Of a DNA stretch of 64,000 nt, positions 62,450-64,000 are shown piece after piece. The stretch lies in assembly GCF_020184175.1 (NCBI RefSeq), contig NC_065530.1, forward strand, positions 75,245,260 through 75,309,259, given 5' to 3'. The notes beneath the pieces were generated by a model, which was given only the letters and a program-made list of their open reading frames with translations, was not told the DNA's origin and searched no databases. The first letter of the stretch is position 1. Each line of letters starts with the position of its first letter. Origin of the DNA: Aphis gossypii (taxonomy: Eukaryota; Arthropoda; Insecta; Hemiptera; Aphididae). The translations under genes were made by a program, and so were the position numbers.

Positions 62450-64000
62450 TGAACGATATAATATATTTTACTTAAAAAATGTATACAGGGTGAATCATCA
62501 ACCTTGTCAAATACCTTTTTACTTCAGTAATGTGGTTATTCAAAACCTGATTTTTGAAATGTTTAATTCATTATTGAAAACGATTTTCTTAAATGCCTGA
62601 AATGTTTGTACTACTTAATATATGTTCTGTAGCAATCCAAGCTACTTCCATTCAACTGATAAATAACATTTTATAAAATATTGATGTATCTAAATCAAAA
62701 TTCGAGCGATTGATATGTGATTTATTACAATATGTTTTTACTGCAGTTAATAGTCCTCCAAAATGGTTTTACAAATATGTATAAAATTAATTTGATTTTA
62801 AATCTTGGTACTACTATTATTATTGTGATCGGACAATTTTCATAAATGTTGATCGATTAAGTAATATAATTTCAAAATTATCGTAGCCTCCGCATAAAAT
62901 TAAAAATATACCTACACGAAAATATGGTCTTTATGTATACTTTAAAATGCATGAAATCATTTTAACTGCATTATTAAAATAGTAAAATGGGGAGTGGCAT
63001 TATTGGTAAAACATCATGTATATATTAAGAGTGTGTAGTAAATATTAAGTAGATAAATAAATCATATAAATAAAATATAACAAGAATGCTTTTTCTTAAT
63101 ACATGACAGGAAATAGTATTGTTTTATTTTCGGCTGTTGAATATTTTAAATTAGTACCTTCTTTTAAAACCATATAAAAACTAAATAGCACATTTTTAAA
63201 GCTTATACCTTCAATTGCGTAAAAAATTACTGAAGAAATGCGAGGGCTTTTTTTAAAGGGGGGACGAATGTAAAATACAATTAAAATATATTAACTATAG
63301 TACTATAGTAATTCCTATATTTTAAAACGATGTTATCTCTTTGTGGATTTAATTTTCAACACTTATTATCGTTGTATTTGACTGTCATTGTTTAACTTGC
63401 GTTAACTTCGTTTTTTAAACAGTAGTTAACCTGCAATATCCTAATTGTTTTTATAATGATTACTTTTAAACAATTTATATAAAAGCACAATAATATTGAA
63501 CTAAATAAATTGTAATTATGTATAAATGTAATTATGTTTATTATCACAATATTATATAAAAAATTACTCTAAACAACAACGTTTATTAACATCATTTTTG
63601 TATAGATAATACAATTAAAATACAATATCACTATACATATTAATACATGTACAGTGCAATTGAATAAATGATTGATTAGTAATAACGTATTTATGTTATA
63701 GCTGAATATTTTTCTAACAATTGTAAATTGTATACAATATTTAATTAGACGAGAAAAAGCTAAGTAAAAAATATATATTTGTCAGATTTTACAGCGGTTT
63801 TTTTTTTATGCCAATATTCATTTCGTGATTTAAATAGATATAGATAAGGTATCCTAATACAGACCTCTATAGTCTATAGCATAGTATTATTTTTATGCCA
63901 AGATTGGTACGTACGTATAATTTAGTCATATCAACAGTTAAAATATATTTTATTTAAATTACACCAATTTTAATTTTGATAAGCTTCACACGTGTAACAT
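62450..64000. other. AT-rich non-coding stretch
   Basis: Includes a TACAGGGTG word at 62484-62492 and a purine run 'aaaggggggacgaatg' near 63,256-63,271. The remainder is AT-rich, with no frame of 60 codons or more and no RNA structure that I can support. Confidence 0.5.

Noticed and set aside
63250..63275. AAAGGGGGGACGAATG as a polypurine tract next to an LTR
   Set aside because: No LTR pair, primer-binding site or pol-like frame was found nearby, so an isolated purine run is not enough.
1..64000. tRNA, rRNA or CRISPR array
   Set aside because: A visual search found no good tRNA B-box (GGTTCGAnnCC) with a partner A-box, no rRNA-like conserved segment, and no regularly spaced repeats. A tRNAscan/Infernal run could overturn this.

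Overview
This 64 kb window looks like non-coding nuclear DNA from an insect, most probably an aphid. It is strongly A+T-rich throughout, with long TAA/TTA and AT runs, many poly-A and poly-T tracts, scattered 'taggtacctat'-type words, a short run of the insect telomere unit (TTAGG), and high-copy repeat styles that I associate from memory with aphid genomes (C-run elements and 'taactcaaaaacgaat...cttgaaat' repeats). I see no prokaryotic operon, rRNA, CRISPR array or confident tRNA. Most open reading frames are short chance frames in low-complexity DNA, and some begin at TTG or GTG rather than ATG. No complete host gene can be supported. The window is best read as an intron or a gene desert holding a few GC/CpG-richer blocks.

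The one well-supported identifiable object is a decayed Jockey-clade non-LTR (LINE) retrotransposon on the + strand at about 51,975-54,562. Its parts lie in the expected order: a gag-like ORF1 with a PRE_C2HC-type region and CCHC zinc knuckles, an APE-type endonuclease, a linker, and the N-terminal part of the reverse transcriptase up to the SYRP motif. It is full of stops and frameshifts, and several signature cysteines and the endonuclease metal-binding glutamate are replaced. The 5' half is kept and the 3' half (RT catalytic core, 3' UTR and tail) is missing, the reverse of ordinary 5'-truncated LINE copies. At the break the sequence changes to a different, non-coding aphid-type repeat (about 54,563-55,560).

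Region by region: 1-1,020 is AT-rich filler. 1,030-1,720 is a CpG-rich block that could be a promoter or 5' UTR. 3,650-3,860 holds coding-like patches on both strands. 5,808-5,930 is a promoter/first-exon-like block, with a TATA box and a consensus splice donor on the minus strand and an arthropod TCAGT initiator on the plus strand. 6,320-6,932 is a GC-richer block open on both strands. 7,386-31,640 is mostly AT-rich, with microsatellites, a foldback hairpin at 19,709-19,760, GC-richer islands near 23.0-23.3 and 24.7-25.7 kb, a cluster of inverted words at 26.5-27.5 kb and (TTAGG)3 at 28,520. 31.6-36.5 kb has several GC-richer blocks, including a coding-like 43-codon frame on the minus strand (33,031-33,162) and a repeat of CAATTTAC-type words. 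41.4-42.0 kb is another GC-richer, trinucleotide-rich block. 44.15 and 60.82 kb carry two related C-run elements, the second with imperfect terminal inverted repeats. 49.69-50.34 kb could be a short two-exon transcript. 59.6-60.4 kb and 62.1-62.45 kb are the last GC-richer blocks, the latter with an 85-codon minus-strand frame. I can show no functional cooperation between genes, because no complete gene is visible.
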